Assembly: GCA_025943965.1 (NCBI GenBank)
Contig: JAPCWD010000012.1
Location: forward strand, 1-60,063
Length of the DNA stretch: 60,063 nt
Direction: 5' to 3'
DNA from: Synergistaceae bacterium DZ-S4
GTDB lineage: Bacteria > Synergistota > Synergistia > Synergistales > Synergistaceae
The translations under genes were made by a program, and so were the position numbers. The notes below the pieces were generated by a model. The model ran no database searches and was not told the origin of the DNA. It saw only the letters and a program-made list of their open reading frames with translations. Below are positions 49,375-58,170 of the stretch, piece by piece (within the stretch, counting starts at the first letter, position 1; each line of letters begins with the position of its first letter).

Positions 49375-51695
49375 TTAAGCATCCCTCCGAAATCTTCCCA
49401 TGACTGTATGATGACGCCCTTATAATTATTATTATTGGATAGTTTCCTGCATATTCTGTCCATATTTTGCCCGAAATTTTCTATCCCTGATAAAAAGTAG
49501 CTCTCTTCTTTAGGAAGGACTCTTTCTACGCTCTGGGCAAGAAAAAATTTCAGCCCGGGATGGCTGAGCATTATGTTTTTCATGCGGTCCGCAGCTGCAT
49601 CAGGATTTGTCGTATATATCATCACAGACATATACTCCAGCCCCAAATCATTGAAGCCCCGTGATCCTGCTCCTTTATTCCCTTCAAGGTAGCGGGGGTG
49701 GATCGAAAGTGACAGAGGTTTGCCGGAAACCCTCATTGCTTCGCTGACCGTATCTATCAGTTGCTCCAGAAGTACCCCTCTTTTTTCTTCTGCCCCCGGA
49801 AGCGAATCCGGCTCAATATCAAGGTGGACACCTTTAAAATTATAATTTTTCATTTTCAGGAGTATTTCGAGAAGATCTTTCCTGTTGTCGGGATAAAGCC
49901 ATTCCGGATCTCCAAGAAGCAGATCCGTTCTTATCCCCATCCTCTCTGCCGCCGAGAGGAGATCTTCAAGCTCCATCCTGTGATAGTAGATGTCCATTTT
50001 TTTCAGCTGCTCTGGCGTGAATGATATCAATAAATGACCAAAGCCCGTGCTCTTAAGTCTTTTAAGGGAAGACATCCTGGTCTCGGGAGAGAGAAATGGA
50101 GACGCGTCCCAAACGTAGACACTAAGGGGCCCACAGCTGCCCGACACTGAAGGTGCCCCCTCCGGCGCTTCAGTGCGGCTTGTCAAAACATCTGGAGCTG
50201 CAGACGGAACAGATGCTGCCCTTCCGCCGGATCCCTCTTTGCTGTTTTTTCCCATATGGTCTGCAGGTGTTTCGATGCGTGAAGGTCCTCCCGGAACATT
50301 CTTTTTTGATAAAAGCCAGTCCGGATCCAGCAGTCTGCTCCTCACAGGGCTGTCAGAAATTGGCCTGATACGCGGGGAAATTCCCGGAGGCTCCCCTCCC
50401 GGATAAGCATATCCGAGGAGATCTGCCCCGGCCTGCATGAAGATCATCTCCGAATCAAGCAGATCCATCACTCCGCGGTAGTACTGATATCTGCTTTTTT
50501 GCAGCTGTTCAAAGGTGTCGCCTGATATTGAGGCATGTCTGAGTATCCGCTCCCTGACGGCTTCGGCAAGTGCTGCAAGCCTTGACCCCTGTGCCTTGAT
50601 GTTTGCATCGGTATAGGCGGCCAGGGATGCAGACTCTTCAGCCTCTCCCTGCATTTTTATCCTTGTAAAAAGTTCATCGCGCCTTGCCCTCTCCAGCTCT
50701 TTTGCCGCCGCCATGTTTGCCTTGTCCTCTTTGGAAAAGGCTGTCCCCAACGGTTCGCTTATGGCAATGGAGGCATATGCTCCGCTTCCGATCTCCCCGG
50801 GAAAGTCTTTGGCCGCTGTTGCTCCTATCGTTAAAGAACCCTCTCTGTCAATGGCCCTTTTTTCGGACAAAAGGGCTTCATATTTTTTAAGCGCCTCTTT
50901 TCTCCACACTATCTCAGGATGATTTTCAATATCAGCCTTAAGGCTGTCAAAAGGGGGCAGGGTGGGGATCTCCATTTTTTCCGGCATCTCCCATATCTGT
51001 CCTGTTGCAAGCCTTATTATCTGGAGCGCCTGGGTCTTCCTGAGCACCGAGGCTGCGACATCCCTGCGTGCAATGTCATAGGCAGTCATAAACTCGAGTC
51101 TGTCAGCAGGAAGCAGAAGCCCTGTTTTTTCCCTTTTGGACAGTATTTTGTATGTTTCCTCTTCTGTGGAAAGGAATCTATTGGCCATTGCGATCTTTTC
51201 ACACTCAGACCATAGGGTGACGTATGCCTTTCTGAGAGCTGTCAGGTTGTACATCCGCAGTAGAAGTGGCCTGAAATTTGATTCTATCGATTTTATCTCT
51301 GATTCAAGTGCGCTGATCTTCTGTCTGTTCCATGTCCCGAACAGAGGGAACACTAGACCGGCACCAACTCCAAGCTTGCTGTAAGAGGCCGATTCCTCAC
51401 TTGTCTCAAAGAGGGGCTCGTCGCTGTACCCGAAAGTAGTGCTGACAAAATATTTTGCGCCCATACGCTGGCGCTCAAGCTCCTTGAGCTGAGAATCACG
51501 CTCCATGGCAGATATTGCCGCAAGGACCTCCGGCCCGTTGCCTGCCATAGATTCAGCTTCATGGAGCGAAGGAAGCGCTGCTGCCAATGCACAGCCGCCG
51601 CCCGCAAACATGATCAGGTGCAAGGAGAGGCCAATGATAAAAAGAAATATTAAATAATAATGTGAGAGCTTAGAGATCACATGTTGTCCCGGCAT
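49371..51695 (-). CDS. TolC-like channel fused to a glycoside-hydrolase-like domain
   Basis: 774 residues, far longer than TolC (about 430-490). Signal peptide about 8-42. Residues 45-455 are an outer-membrane efflux protein (LPSLHEAESMAGNGPEVLAA; GAGLVFPLFGTWNRQKI; YQYYRGVMDLLDSEMIF). A Pro/Ser/Gly-rich linker follows (about 465-540). The C-terminal 230 residues look like a TIM-barrel glycosidase: SVYVWDASPFLSPETRMSSL, FKGVHLDIEPDS (a D-x-E acid pair, about 650), SLSIHPRYLEGNKG, MSVMIYTTNPDA. ATG 51695 has AGGAG 7 nt away. First gene of the operon. The hydrolase probably trims polymer as it leaves the channel. Confidence 0.85.
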   Translation of the reverse strand: MPGQHVISKLSHYYLIFLFIIGLSLHLIMFAGGGCALAAALPSLHEAESMAGNGPEVLAAISAMERDSQLKELERQRMGAKYFVSTTFGYSDEPLFETSEESASYSKLGVGAGLVFPLFGTWNRQKISALESEIKSIESNFRPLLLRMYNLTALRKAYVTLWSECEKIAMANRFLSTEEETYKILSKREKTGLLLPADRLEFMTAYDIARRDVAASVLRKTQALQIIRLATGQIWEMPEKMEIPTLPPFDSLKADIENHPEIVWRKEALKKYEALLSEKRAIDREGSLTIGATAAKDFPGEIGSGAYASIAISEPLGTAFSKEDKANMAAAKELERARRDELFTRIKMQGEAEESASLAAYTDANIKAQGSRLAALAEAVRERILRHASISGDTFEQLQKSRYQYYRGVMDLLDSEMIFMQAGADLLGYAYPGGEPPGISPRIRPISDSPVRSRLLDPDWLLSKKNVPGGPSRIETPADHMGKNSKEGSGGRAASVPSAAPDVLTSRTEAPEGAPSVSGSCGPLSVYVWDASPFLSPETRMSSLKRLKSTGFGHLLISFTPEQLKKMDIYYHRMELEDLLSAAERMGIRTDLLLGDPEWLYPDNRKDLLEILLKMKNYNFKGVHLDIEPDSLPGAEEKRGVLLEQLIDTVSEAMRVSGKPLSLSIHPRYLEGNKGAGSRGFNDLGLEYMSVMIYTTNPDAAADRMKNIMLSHPGLKFFLAQSVERVLPKEESYFLSGIENFGQNMDRICRKLSNNNNYKGVIIQSWEDFGGMLK

Positions 51696-51909
51696 AGACA
51701 CACTCCTCTCAGTGCAGAAAACTAAAATTGCAGTCTGTTGTGTATATAACAGGCCGCAAAACTAAAACTTTAATATGCTGCTTATTATAATTCATCATCG
51801 CTACTGCATATACATCTCTGAGAACGAATTTGATCTTCATACAGACGGGGGTAATTCTTTAAGACAATGATACTTCATCTGCCAAAGTTCTGAGTATTTA
51901 TATTCAGAC

Positions 51910-51946
51910 AAAAAGCCGGGCCCCTTGATACAGGGCCCGGCTTTTT
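51910..51946 (-). terminator. Terminator of the TctCBA operon
   Basis: Very strong stem AAAAAGCCGGGCCC / GGGCCCGGCTTTTT, 22 nt beyond the tctA stop; also insulates the polysaccharide operon, whose promoter must lie in 51700-51900. Confidence 0.93.
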
Positions 51947-51967
51947 GATCATTTAAGCAGAAAAATG

Positions 51968-53467
51968 TTATTTTTTCTTCAGAAACTGTTTTCTGACACC
52001 CTGCCATAAGGAAAGAAGGGTCAGTGCAATTATTACAAGGGAGAGCGGACTTCTGGCCATGCTCTTCAGAAGCATCGGCACGCTTCCGTGCACCAGTGAA
52101 AACGCCCTTGCAAGCTCGCCCTCCGCCATGCTGCCCAAAACCAAACCCAATACTAACGGCTCCCTTGGAACATCGAATTCTTTCATGAGAAATCCGATAA
52201 GTCCTATCCCGAGCATGAGCATGATCTCTACCACAGACATGTTGATGGCGTAAGAGCCCATCACAGCAAGCCCGATCACAAGAGGACCAAGGATCGAAGC
52301 CGGGGTCTCTATTAATTTGATTCCGTAACGAGCAATAAAGAGTCCCACCGGTATGAAAGCCAGATTGGAAACGAAGAGACTCATTATGAAACTATATACT
52401 ATCCCAGAGTTCTCTATAAAAAGAGTGGGGCCCGGCTTCAGTCCATGTATCATAAGACCGCCGATCAGAACTGCAGATACCGCGTTGCCGGGGACACCCA
52501 AAGTTAAAGCCGGAATGAGAGATCCGCCGACCACAGCGTTGTTCGACGTTTCGGAGGCTATTACCCCTTCCGGACTTCCGGTACCGAATAGTTCAGGGGT
52601 TTTTGAGCTTCTTTTCGCGTCGTCATAAGCCACAAAACTGGCTATACTGCTGCCGGCACCGGGCACTATCCCTACGATTATGCCGATCACAGTAGCCCTA
52701 AAAATAAGCATTTTGTATTTAAAAAGCTCCATCATCTGTGAAATTACTCCGCTTCCCACAGCATTGACCTGTTTTTCAGAATTATCGGACCCACTTAATG
52801 AAGAGATCACTTCCGGTATTGAGTAAAGACCGATCAGAGCGATCACAATGGGAAGTCCGCTGTAAAGCTCAGCTATCCCTGCTGTAAACCTTACATCACC
52901 GGTAAGCGGGTGCATTCCGATGATACTTAAGAATAGTCCAAGCGCTCCGGCCCATAGTCCCTTCAGCATATTTCTGTCCGACAAAGAAGCAATAACGCTT
53001 ACACCAAAAAGGGCAAGGAGAAAGTATTCCTGCGCTCCGAATTTCAATGCAAATTCTGCCAGAGGAGGCGCCATGAAGAGGAGTGCAAAGATGCTGATAA
53101 AACCTCCAAATGCGGATGCGGAAGTTGCCAGTGCTATTGCTCTTCCCGATTCGCCCTTTTGAGTCATTGGGTAACCATCAAGAAGAGTGCAGCAGTTGGC
53201 CGGAGTCCCCGGAATGTTGATCAGTATTGCGCTGATAGCACCTGAGTAGGTCGAAGAGCAGTAGATCGCTCCCAGCAGTGCAAGGCCCATCTCCGGGCTC
53301 ATTCCAAAGGTAACGGGAACAAGCAGTGCGACACCCATGGTGCTTGTAAGGCCCGGAAGTGCTCCGATAACGACACCGAAGACTGTACCGGCAAAGATCA
53401 TGAGCAATATCATTGGATCAGCTAATGAAAAAATTCCCTGTGCTATGCCTGACATTAAATTCTCCAT
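51968..53467 (-). CDS. tctA: Tripartite tricarboxylate transporter, large permease TctA
   Basis: A 499-residue integral membrane protein with about 11-12 spans. The family repeat IGALPGLTSTMGVALLVPVT near residue 35 and IVGIVPGAGSSIASFVAYDD near 260 are diagnostic; also GVPGNAVSAVLIGGLMIHGL near 330. Works with TctB and the binding protein TctC, taking up carboxylates with Na+ or H+. 18 nt after tctB. Confidence 0.95.
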   Translation of the reverse strand: MENLMSGIAQGIFSLADPMILLMIFAGTVFGVVIGALPGLTSTMGVALLVPVTFGMSPEMGLALLGAIYCSSTYSGAISAILINIPGTPANCCTLLDGYPMTQKGESGRAIALATSASAFGGFISIFALLFMAPPLAEFALKFGAQEYFLLALFGVSVIASLSDRNMLKGLWAGALGLFLSIIGMHPLTGDVRFTAGIAELYSGLPIVIALIGLYSIPEVISSLSGSDNSEKQVNAVGSGVISQMMELFKYKMLIFRATVIGIIVGIVPGAGSSIASFVAYDDAKRSSKTPELFGTGSPEGVIASETSNNAVVGGSLIPALTLGVPGNAVSAVLIGGLMIHGLKPGPTLFIENSGIVYSFIMSLFVSNLAFIPVGLFIARYGIKLIETPASILGPLVIGLAVMGSYAINMSVVEIMLMLGIGLIGFLMKEFDVPREPLVLGLVLGSMAEGELARAFSLVHGSVPMLLKSMARSPLSLVIIALTLLSLWQGVRKQFLKKK

Positions 53468-53485
53468 TTTTCAGTACCTCCGGAG

Positions 53486-53929
53486 TTAGAACAATAGTCC
53501 CTGGGGAAGCCTAATTCCCAGGAAACTCACAAATAATGCATATACCACGATCAAAAATCCGGCTGTTGCTATCGCTTTCGGCAGAAGTTTTTCTCTGCCA
53601 AAGACAGACATGGATCCGATAAAGAATATAACGCTGCTCACAAAATATCCGATATACATTATTCCGACTACGTACGCGATCGTCACAGAAAAAACGATCG
53701 CCGGGATCTTAAGTCTGCCCCAAATATTGCCTGTATAGGTTTCCTTCGTTCCGACCGGCAAACGCAATGTCTTTATAAGTATCAATAATGAAAACACGAC
53801 CATAAGACCGCACAAAAATCTTGGAAAATCTGAAGATTCACGCGGGTAGGTAAAGCTGGTCATAAGGAGAAGCAACGAGATAATCGATATCGATACCGCA
53901 AAAAACAACTCTTTTGTTTTACTTTTCAT
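53486..53929 (-). CDS. tctB: Tripartite tricarboxylate transporter, small permease TctB
   Basis: 147 residues with four spans (about 8-25, 37-53, 77-115 as a pair, 122-140), typical TctB. Starts 78 nt after the tctC stop, past a stable hairpin. Confidence 0.9.
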   Translation of the reverse strand: MKSKTKELFFAVSISIISLLLLMTSFTYPRESSDFPRFLCGLMVVFSLLILIKTLRLPVGTKETYTGNIWGRLKIPAIVFSVTIAYVVGIMYIGYFVSSVIFFIGSMSVFGREKLLPKAIATAGFLIVVYALFVSFLGIRLPQGLLF

Positions 53930-53953
53930 TTATATTTTGGCCCCCTGAACCTA

Positions 53954-53981
53954 GATCCTCCGCTTTAAAAAGCGGAGGATC
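53954..53981 (-). promoter_or_regulatory. Intercistronic hairpin between tctC and tctB
   Basis: Perfect 12-bp stem GATCCTCCGCTT / AAGCGGAGGATC with a 4-nt loop and no T-run. Such stems after binding-protein genes usually protect the upstream mRNA so the binding protein is made in excess. Confidence 0.75.
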
Positions 53982-54006
53982 ACAGAATTTGTGAAGAGCA
54001 GTTATT

Positions 54007-54975
54007 CTAAAATAGGGATTTATACTCTTCAACTACTTTTGCAGATTCTTCAACCAGCTTGTTTGATTCCTTGTTGCCCATGAATTCGATCGTCAGCCCG
54101 AGAGCTTTTGCCTGTGCCAGGAACTCAGGATTTTTCGCGACTTTTTCAAAAGCCTTCTCAAGCGTCGCAACATCCTTTGGGTTCATCTTTTTGGGGGCGG
54201 CAACACCGCGAAGAGCAGTGCCGGCTGAGGGGATGTTCATGCCAAAGACTTCCTTGGAAGTCTTGATACTGAGTCCGGGGAGCTTTTTGTCATAGAAGAC
54301 AACAAGAGGTACCAACCTTCCGCCCTCAATGTGCGGGATCGCTGAGCTTAATGTCGTCACGGCAAGGTCGACCTGTTTCCCCAGAAGGGCTGTGAGTGCA
54401 GGACCTGATCCGCTATAGGAAACAAAGTTCGTCTCCATCTTGAGAAGCTTGGATGCGATCAGATGCTGGAGTTGAATATTGCTCTGCGGACCGTCTCCTG
54501 CAACATTGAGCTTCTTGGGGTTCTTGCGGGCATATTCCATTACATCCCTGGCTGTTTTGAGTTCGCTGTCCTTGTTGACCACCCAGATTATAGGGTCGAT
54601 CTGGAAATTACATATATACTGAAAATCATCCAGTTCAAAAGGAACATTTTTACGAAGGCTCTTTACCAGTATCATTGAGGGAAGGCTGGTCGCCCCGATC
54701 GTGTACCCGTCAGGCCTTGCCTTCGCAAGTGCTGTCCAGCCTATCTGCCCGCCGGCTCCGGGCTTGTTTTCGACTACCAGTGCCTGTTTGTTAAGCTCGG
54801 GTGATATGTATTTTGCAACGAGACGGATAAGGATATCATTGCCGCCCCCCGGTCCGAAAGGAACTATTGCAACAACGGCTTTTGAAGGATATGGTGCGGC
54901 CATGGCAGGAAGGGTCATTCCAAAAAGTGTAAATACGACCAATACGGCAAAAATCATTTTAAAGCTCTTTTTCAT
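54007..54975 (-). CDS. tctC: Tripartite tricarboxylate transporter binding protein TctC
   Basis: A 322-residue periplasmic protein. Signal peptide about 1-25 (MIFAVLVVFTLFGMTLPAMA, cleaved before APYPSK). VVAIVPFGPGGGNDILIRLV, VVENKPGAGGQIGWTALAKA and DGYTIG are the family's ligand-loop motifs. AAGGAGG precedes ATG 54975. Downstream of the aminopeptidase-like gene on the same strand. Confidence 0.95.
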   Translation of the reverse strand: MKKSFKMIFAVLVVFTLFGMTLPAMAAPYPSKAVVAIVPFGPGGGNDILIRLVAKYISPELNKQALVVENKPGAGGQIGWTALAKARPDGYTIGATSLPSMILVKSLRKNVPFELDDFQYICNFQIDPIIWVVNKDSELKTARDVMEYARKNPKKLNVAGDGPQSNIQLQHLIASKLLKMETNFVSYSGSGPALTALLGKQVDLAVTTLSSAIPHIEGGRLVPLVVFYDKKLPGLSIKTSKEVFGMNIPSAGTALRGVAAPKKMNPKDVATLEKAFEKVAKNPEFLAQAKALGLTIEFMGNKESNKLVEESAKVVEEYKSLF

Positions 54976-55047
54976 CTTAACTTCCTCCTTAAATTTATTG
55001 TTGCAGATCATTTCTGAATTGATTTATTCGACAGCCTCTGCCTATGC

Positions 55048-56022
55048 TTAGACGAGGACTTTATCACCATCGATGATCACTTGTCCGTCGACCTCTATCC
55101 TGGGATTCCACATCAAAAGGTCATAATGGGTCGGAGCCTTTACAGTCCCGCCTAGTGTGATGCTTGTTCCGATACCGATGTGGGCTGTGCCTATGACTCC
55201 TTCGTCCTCAAGCATTATCCCGCACATTCTGCATTTGGGGTTCAGCCCCACGCCCAGTTCCGCAATGTTGTAGCAGTTGTGGTCGTTGTGGCTTGCGAGA
55301 TCCTTCTTCAGCACTTCAGCCTGTTTGCCTCCTGTAATGCTTGTGATGAAACCGTCCCTGACATCTACTATGACGGGTTCATCAAGAACACCTATGCCAA
55401 GATAGGGAATACTGGCGTCCGCGACTATCCTGCCGTTTGCCGATCCCTCTATCGGTGATGAATTGGCCTCTACGGTGGGTATCGTTGAGAATTCGCCGGG
55501 TTCGACCACACAGTAGAGGGCATTGCCGCGCCTGCCTGTGATGTCGATCCAGAGGTCAGTTCCGCCTGGAGATGTCACATGGACTTTGTTTCCCTTCGCA
55601 AATGCGTCAGCGACAGCTTTGCATACGGGCTTGATCGACTGGAAGTCTGCCTCGATGCCTCCGTGGATAAGCATGTCCTCAGTAAAATCCGTAAGGACCA
55701 GGATACGTGCCCCATTTGCCGCTGCGGCCTTGACTGCATAAGTGTGTGTTACAGAATAACTTACGGGGATAAGTATCACATCTGCATGCAGCATGCTCTC
55801 TGCGATCATCTTGGGAGGTTCCTGCCCGGCCTTTTTGCGCGGCTTCATTACGCTCACTACAACTTCAGCCCCGCGCTCCACGGCTGCAGCCGCGAGTACT
55901 TTAGCAATATTCTCCTGCACCATATCCGTAATTATCAGGATATTTTCTCCTGCCCTGAGGGAGACGCAGTTATCCATGATGGTCCTTGCTCCCTGCATCA
56001 TGAGGGCCTCTTTCATCTTCAA
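55048..56022 (-). CDS. M29-type aminopeptidase / NicX-like metalloenzyme
   Basis: About 324 residues. NCVSLRAGENILIITDMVQE at the start and, late, NIAELGVGLNPKCRMCG, EGVIGTAHIGIG, with His/Glu/Asp metal ligands, place it with the thermophilic-aminopeptidase (M29) superfamily, which also contains 2,5-dihydroxypyridine dioxygenase NicX. The enzyme class (peptidase or ring-cleaving dioxygenase) is therefore open. I place the start at TTG 56022, 9 nt after AAGGAG; ATG 56016 and 56043 are alternatives. First gene before tctCBA, so the substrate may enter by that transporter. Confidence 0.8.
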   Translation of the reverse strand: MKMKEALMMQGARTIMDNCVSLRAGENILIITDMVQENIAKVLAAAAVERGAEVVVSVMKPRKKAGQEPPKMIAESMLHADVILIPVSYSVTHTYAVKAAAANGARILVLTDFTEDMLIHGGIEADFQSIKPVCKAVADAFAKGNKVHVTSPGGTDLWIDITGRRGNALYCVVEPGEFSTIPTVEANSSPIEGSANGRIVADASIPYLGIGVLDEPVIVDVRDGFITSITGGKQAEVLKKDLASHNDHNCYNIAELGVGLNPKCRMCGIMLEDEGVIGTAHIGIGTSITLGGTVKAPTHYDLLMWNPRIEVDGQVIIDGDKVLV

Positions 56023-56085
56023 AGCACAACACTCCTTAATCATCTTTGATAAGTGGATATATTCTTTTGATCGATTTATATTATA

Positions 56086-56113
56086 ATACTACAATCATAC
56101 AAATTTTTGTCAA
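56086..56113 (-). promoter_or_regulatory. Candidate promoter of the aminopeptidase-tctCBA operon
   Basis: On the minus strand, TTGACA (56113-56108) with TAGTAT 16 nt on, or TATTAT at 19 nt. TGTATGATTGTA in the spacer is a possible regulator site for the divergent GntR protein. Confidence 0.5.
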
Positions 56114-56256
56114 GACTGAATTTTCCTGATGTATTTTCCTGACCGGGCTTTTCAGCTGTAATTTAGGTACTGGAATAATTCATTGACTGCCTGTATATTT
56201 TCAATGTACAACGGCAATGGATGGCGATAATTTGTTTTTCTGTGAAAGAGGGATGT

Positions 56257-57012
56257 ATGTTAATGGAGAAAAACTCAAATATTAATCAACGGTCGGGGAC
56301 GATGCCATCCGAACTTAAGACGGAGAGGCTTTCCTCGCAGATATCTAAAATGATCCTGTCTGAGATCCAGTCAGGCCAGCTGCTTCCGGGAGACCGCCTC
56401 CCTGCTGAAACTGTATTGGCCCAGAAATACGGGGTCAGCAGAACTATACTCAGAGAAGCGATCGCAAGCCTGAAAAACGACGACATACTTGAATCAAAGC
56501 AGGGCAGGGGAATAATTGTTAAAAACCCCAGCCAGAGACAAGCTTTTCGTTTTTCAGACGTTTTTGAGACCATCTCAGTTGATGAGATAAACTATTTTTA
56601 CGAGATGCGCGCCCTCCTGGAATCAGAAGCCGCGGGCCTTGCTGCCGTGAGGCATACAAAAGAAGACATGGCTTCCATCAAAGGTTCTCTTTTGGAAATG
56701 GAGGAGGCTGTAAGGACTTCATCCTCAGGAGAGGATGCTCACTTTAAATACAATGAGGCGATCGCGAAAGCAAGCCACAACCCAGTATTGATAGAATTCC
56801 TGGCGTTTTTGCAGAACAAGCTCCATTCACTGGCCGCTGAGCTGAGGATAAAGACCATGATGTCCCCTGAGAGAGCTGAAATTGTCCTCTCGGAACACAG
56901 AAATGTTGTTGAGAGTATTTTTTCGGGTGATCCTCAAAAGGCAAAACAGGCTGTCATCACCCACCTGAAAAATGCTGCTCAAAGGGCCGGCATGGATATT
57001 TACATGCCATAA
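56257..57012 (+). CDS. GntR/FadR-family transcriptional regulator
   Basis: 251 residues. N-terminal winged helix (about 25-90: [34 protein letters not shown]) and C-terminal FCD ligand domain (about 105-240), with metal-site residues in [16 protein letters not shown], FHxx-like HFKYNEAI and the [14 protein letters not shown] helix. Divergent from the aminopeptidase-tctCBA operon, so it most likely controls it in response to a carboxylate. The start at 56257 (or 56263) follows AGAGGG. Confidence 0.9.
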   Translation: MLMEKNSNINQRSGTMPSELKTERLSSQISKMILSEIQSGQLLPGDRLPAETVLAQKYGVSRTILREAIASLKNDDILESKQGRGIIVKNPSQRQAFRFSDVFETISVDEINYFYEMRALLESEAAGLAAVRHTKEDMASIKGSLLEMEEAVRTSSSGEDAHFKYNEAIAKASHNPVLIEFLAFLQNKLHSLAAELRIKTMMSPERAEIVLSEHRNVVESIFSGDPQKAKQAVITHLKNAAQRAGMDIYMP

Positions 57013-57061
57013 GGGTTTTGATAATGGCCCGGCTTACTATTTCCCAGCGGAGGAATATAGA

Positions 57062-57514
57062 TTGAGAATAATAGTTGATGCGGATGCATGTCCAAAGTCG
57101 GTCCTGCAGCTTACGCTGGAGGCCGGAGCAAAGTATGGCATACCCGTGATAACTGTTGCCAGCTTCAACCACAACATAATATCTTCCCAACACATAACCG
57201 TAGAAAGCGGATCACAGGAAGCAGATCTCAAGATCATAAACATCACCGAATGCGGCGATATAATAATCACTCAGGACTGGGGACTTGCAGCCCTCGTCCT
57301 TTCAAAAAAGGCCTCAGCGCTCAGCCCTGCGGGTATAGAATACGAGGCAGGGAGAATGACCTTCATGCTGGAGGAGAGGGAGATCAAGGCCAAATTCCGC
57401 AGGAACGGCGGAAGGACCAAAGGACCAAAGAAAAGAGCCGCAGATGACGATCTCCGTTTTCTCAGAACTCTGGAGAAAATAGTTTCGAGAGAAATACAAA
57501 GCAAAGATCATTAA
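57062..57514 (+). CDS. YaiI/YqxD family protein (DUF188)
   Basis: 150 residues of a PIN-like small-domain family of unknown function. [20 protein letters not shown] at the start, [20 protein letters not shown] near 75, and the C-terminal [18 protein letters not shown] match it closely. TTG start 57062 after GGAGG. Confidence 0.92.
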   Translation: MRIIVDADACPKSVLQLTLEAGAKYGIPVITVASFNHNIISSQHITVESGSQEADLKIINITECGDIIITQDWGLAALVLSKKASALSPAGIEYEAGRMTFMLEEREIKAKFRRNGGRTKGPKKRAADDDLRFLRTLEKIVSREIQSKDH

Positions 57515-57543
57515 CGCCCTTATTTATATTGAGGAGTGAGCGC

Positions 57544-58170
57544 GTGGATATAATTTCCCTCAGTCAAGTCGTTTTTCAGTCAATGATAAGATACCCCGAC
57601 ATTAAAATCCCGAAGGGGAAAACCACATTCATACACGGCCCGAGCGGCTGCGGCAAAAGTACTCTTCTTAAGCTTATCAACGGAACTATTTCCCCTGACA
57701 GCGGCAAGATACTCTACAACGGCAATGATATTGATGATATCGACACGATCAAGCTGAGAAGAGATATTCTCCTGGTGAGCCAGTCAGTCTTTCTATTCTC
57801 AGGCACGATCGAAGAAAACTTCAATAAATATTACCAATACAGGGACCTGGAAACACCTTCCAAAGAGCATATGGAAAAGTTTCTGCAGATATGCCGGGCA
57901 GAATTTCCTCTTGAGACAAGATGCGAGACTATGTCGGGCGGCGAACGCCAAAGGGTCTACATAGCAATATTCCTTTCCTTCATGCCGGAAGTCCTGATGC
58001 TTGACGAACCCACATCCGCACTGGACAACACATCTTCGGACATCATTATGAGCAACATTAAAAATTTTTCAGATGATAATGATATGACAACTATCGTAGT
58101 AAGCCATTATCTTCCGCTTGCTCAAAAATATGGTGACAATATCATAGCTCTCGAAAGGAGCAGGCCATAA
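57544..58170 (+). CDS. fetA: ABC transporter ATPase, FetA-like
   Basis: 208 residues with Walker A GPSGCGKST, LRRDILLVSQ Q-loop, signature MSGGERQRVY, Walker B VLMLDEPTSALD and a switch His in VVSHYLPLAQ. It pairs with the FetB-like permease (TAATG overlap), the pair thought to export iron in E. coli. GTG start 57544 after GAGGAG. Confidence 0.85.
   Translation: MDIISLSQVVFQSMIRYPDIKIPKGKTTFIHGPSGCGKSTLLKLINGTISPDSGKILYNGNDIDDIDTIKLRRDILLVSQSVFLFSGTIEENFNKYYQYRDLETPSKEHMEKFLQICRAEFPLETRCETMSGGERQRVYIAIFLSFMPEVLMLDEPTSALDNTSSDIIMSNIKNFSDDNDMTTIVVSHYLPLAQKYGDNIIALERSRP

Noticed and set aside
45485..51695. Cellulose (Bcs) or PNAG (Pga) operon
   Set aside because: No BcsB, BcsC, PilZ, PgaA/B-type deacetylase or TPR beta-barrel gene; the export parts are HlyD and TolC.
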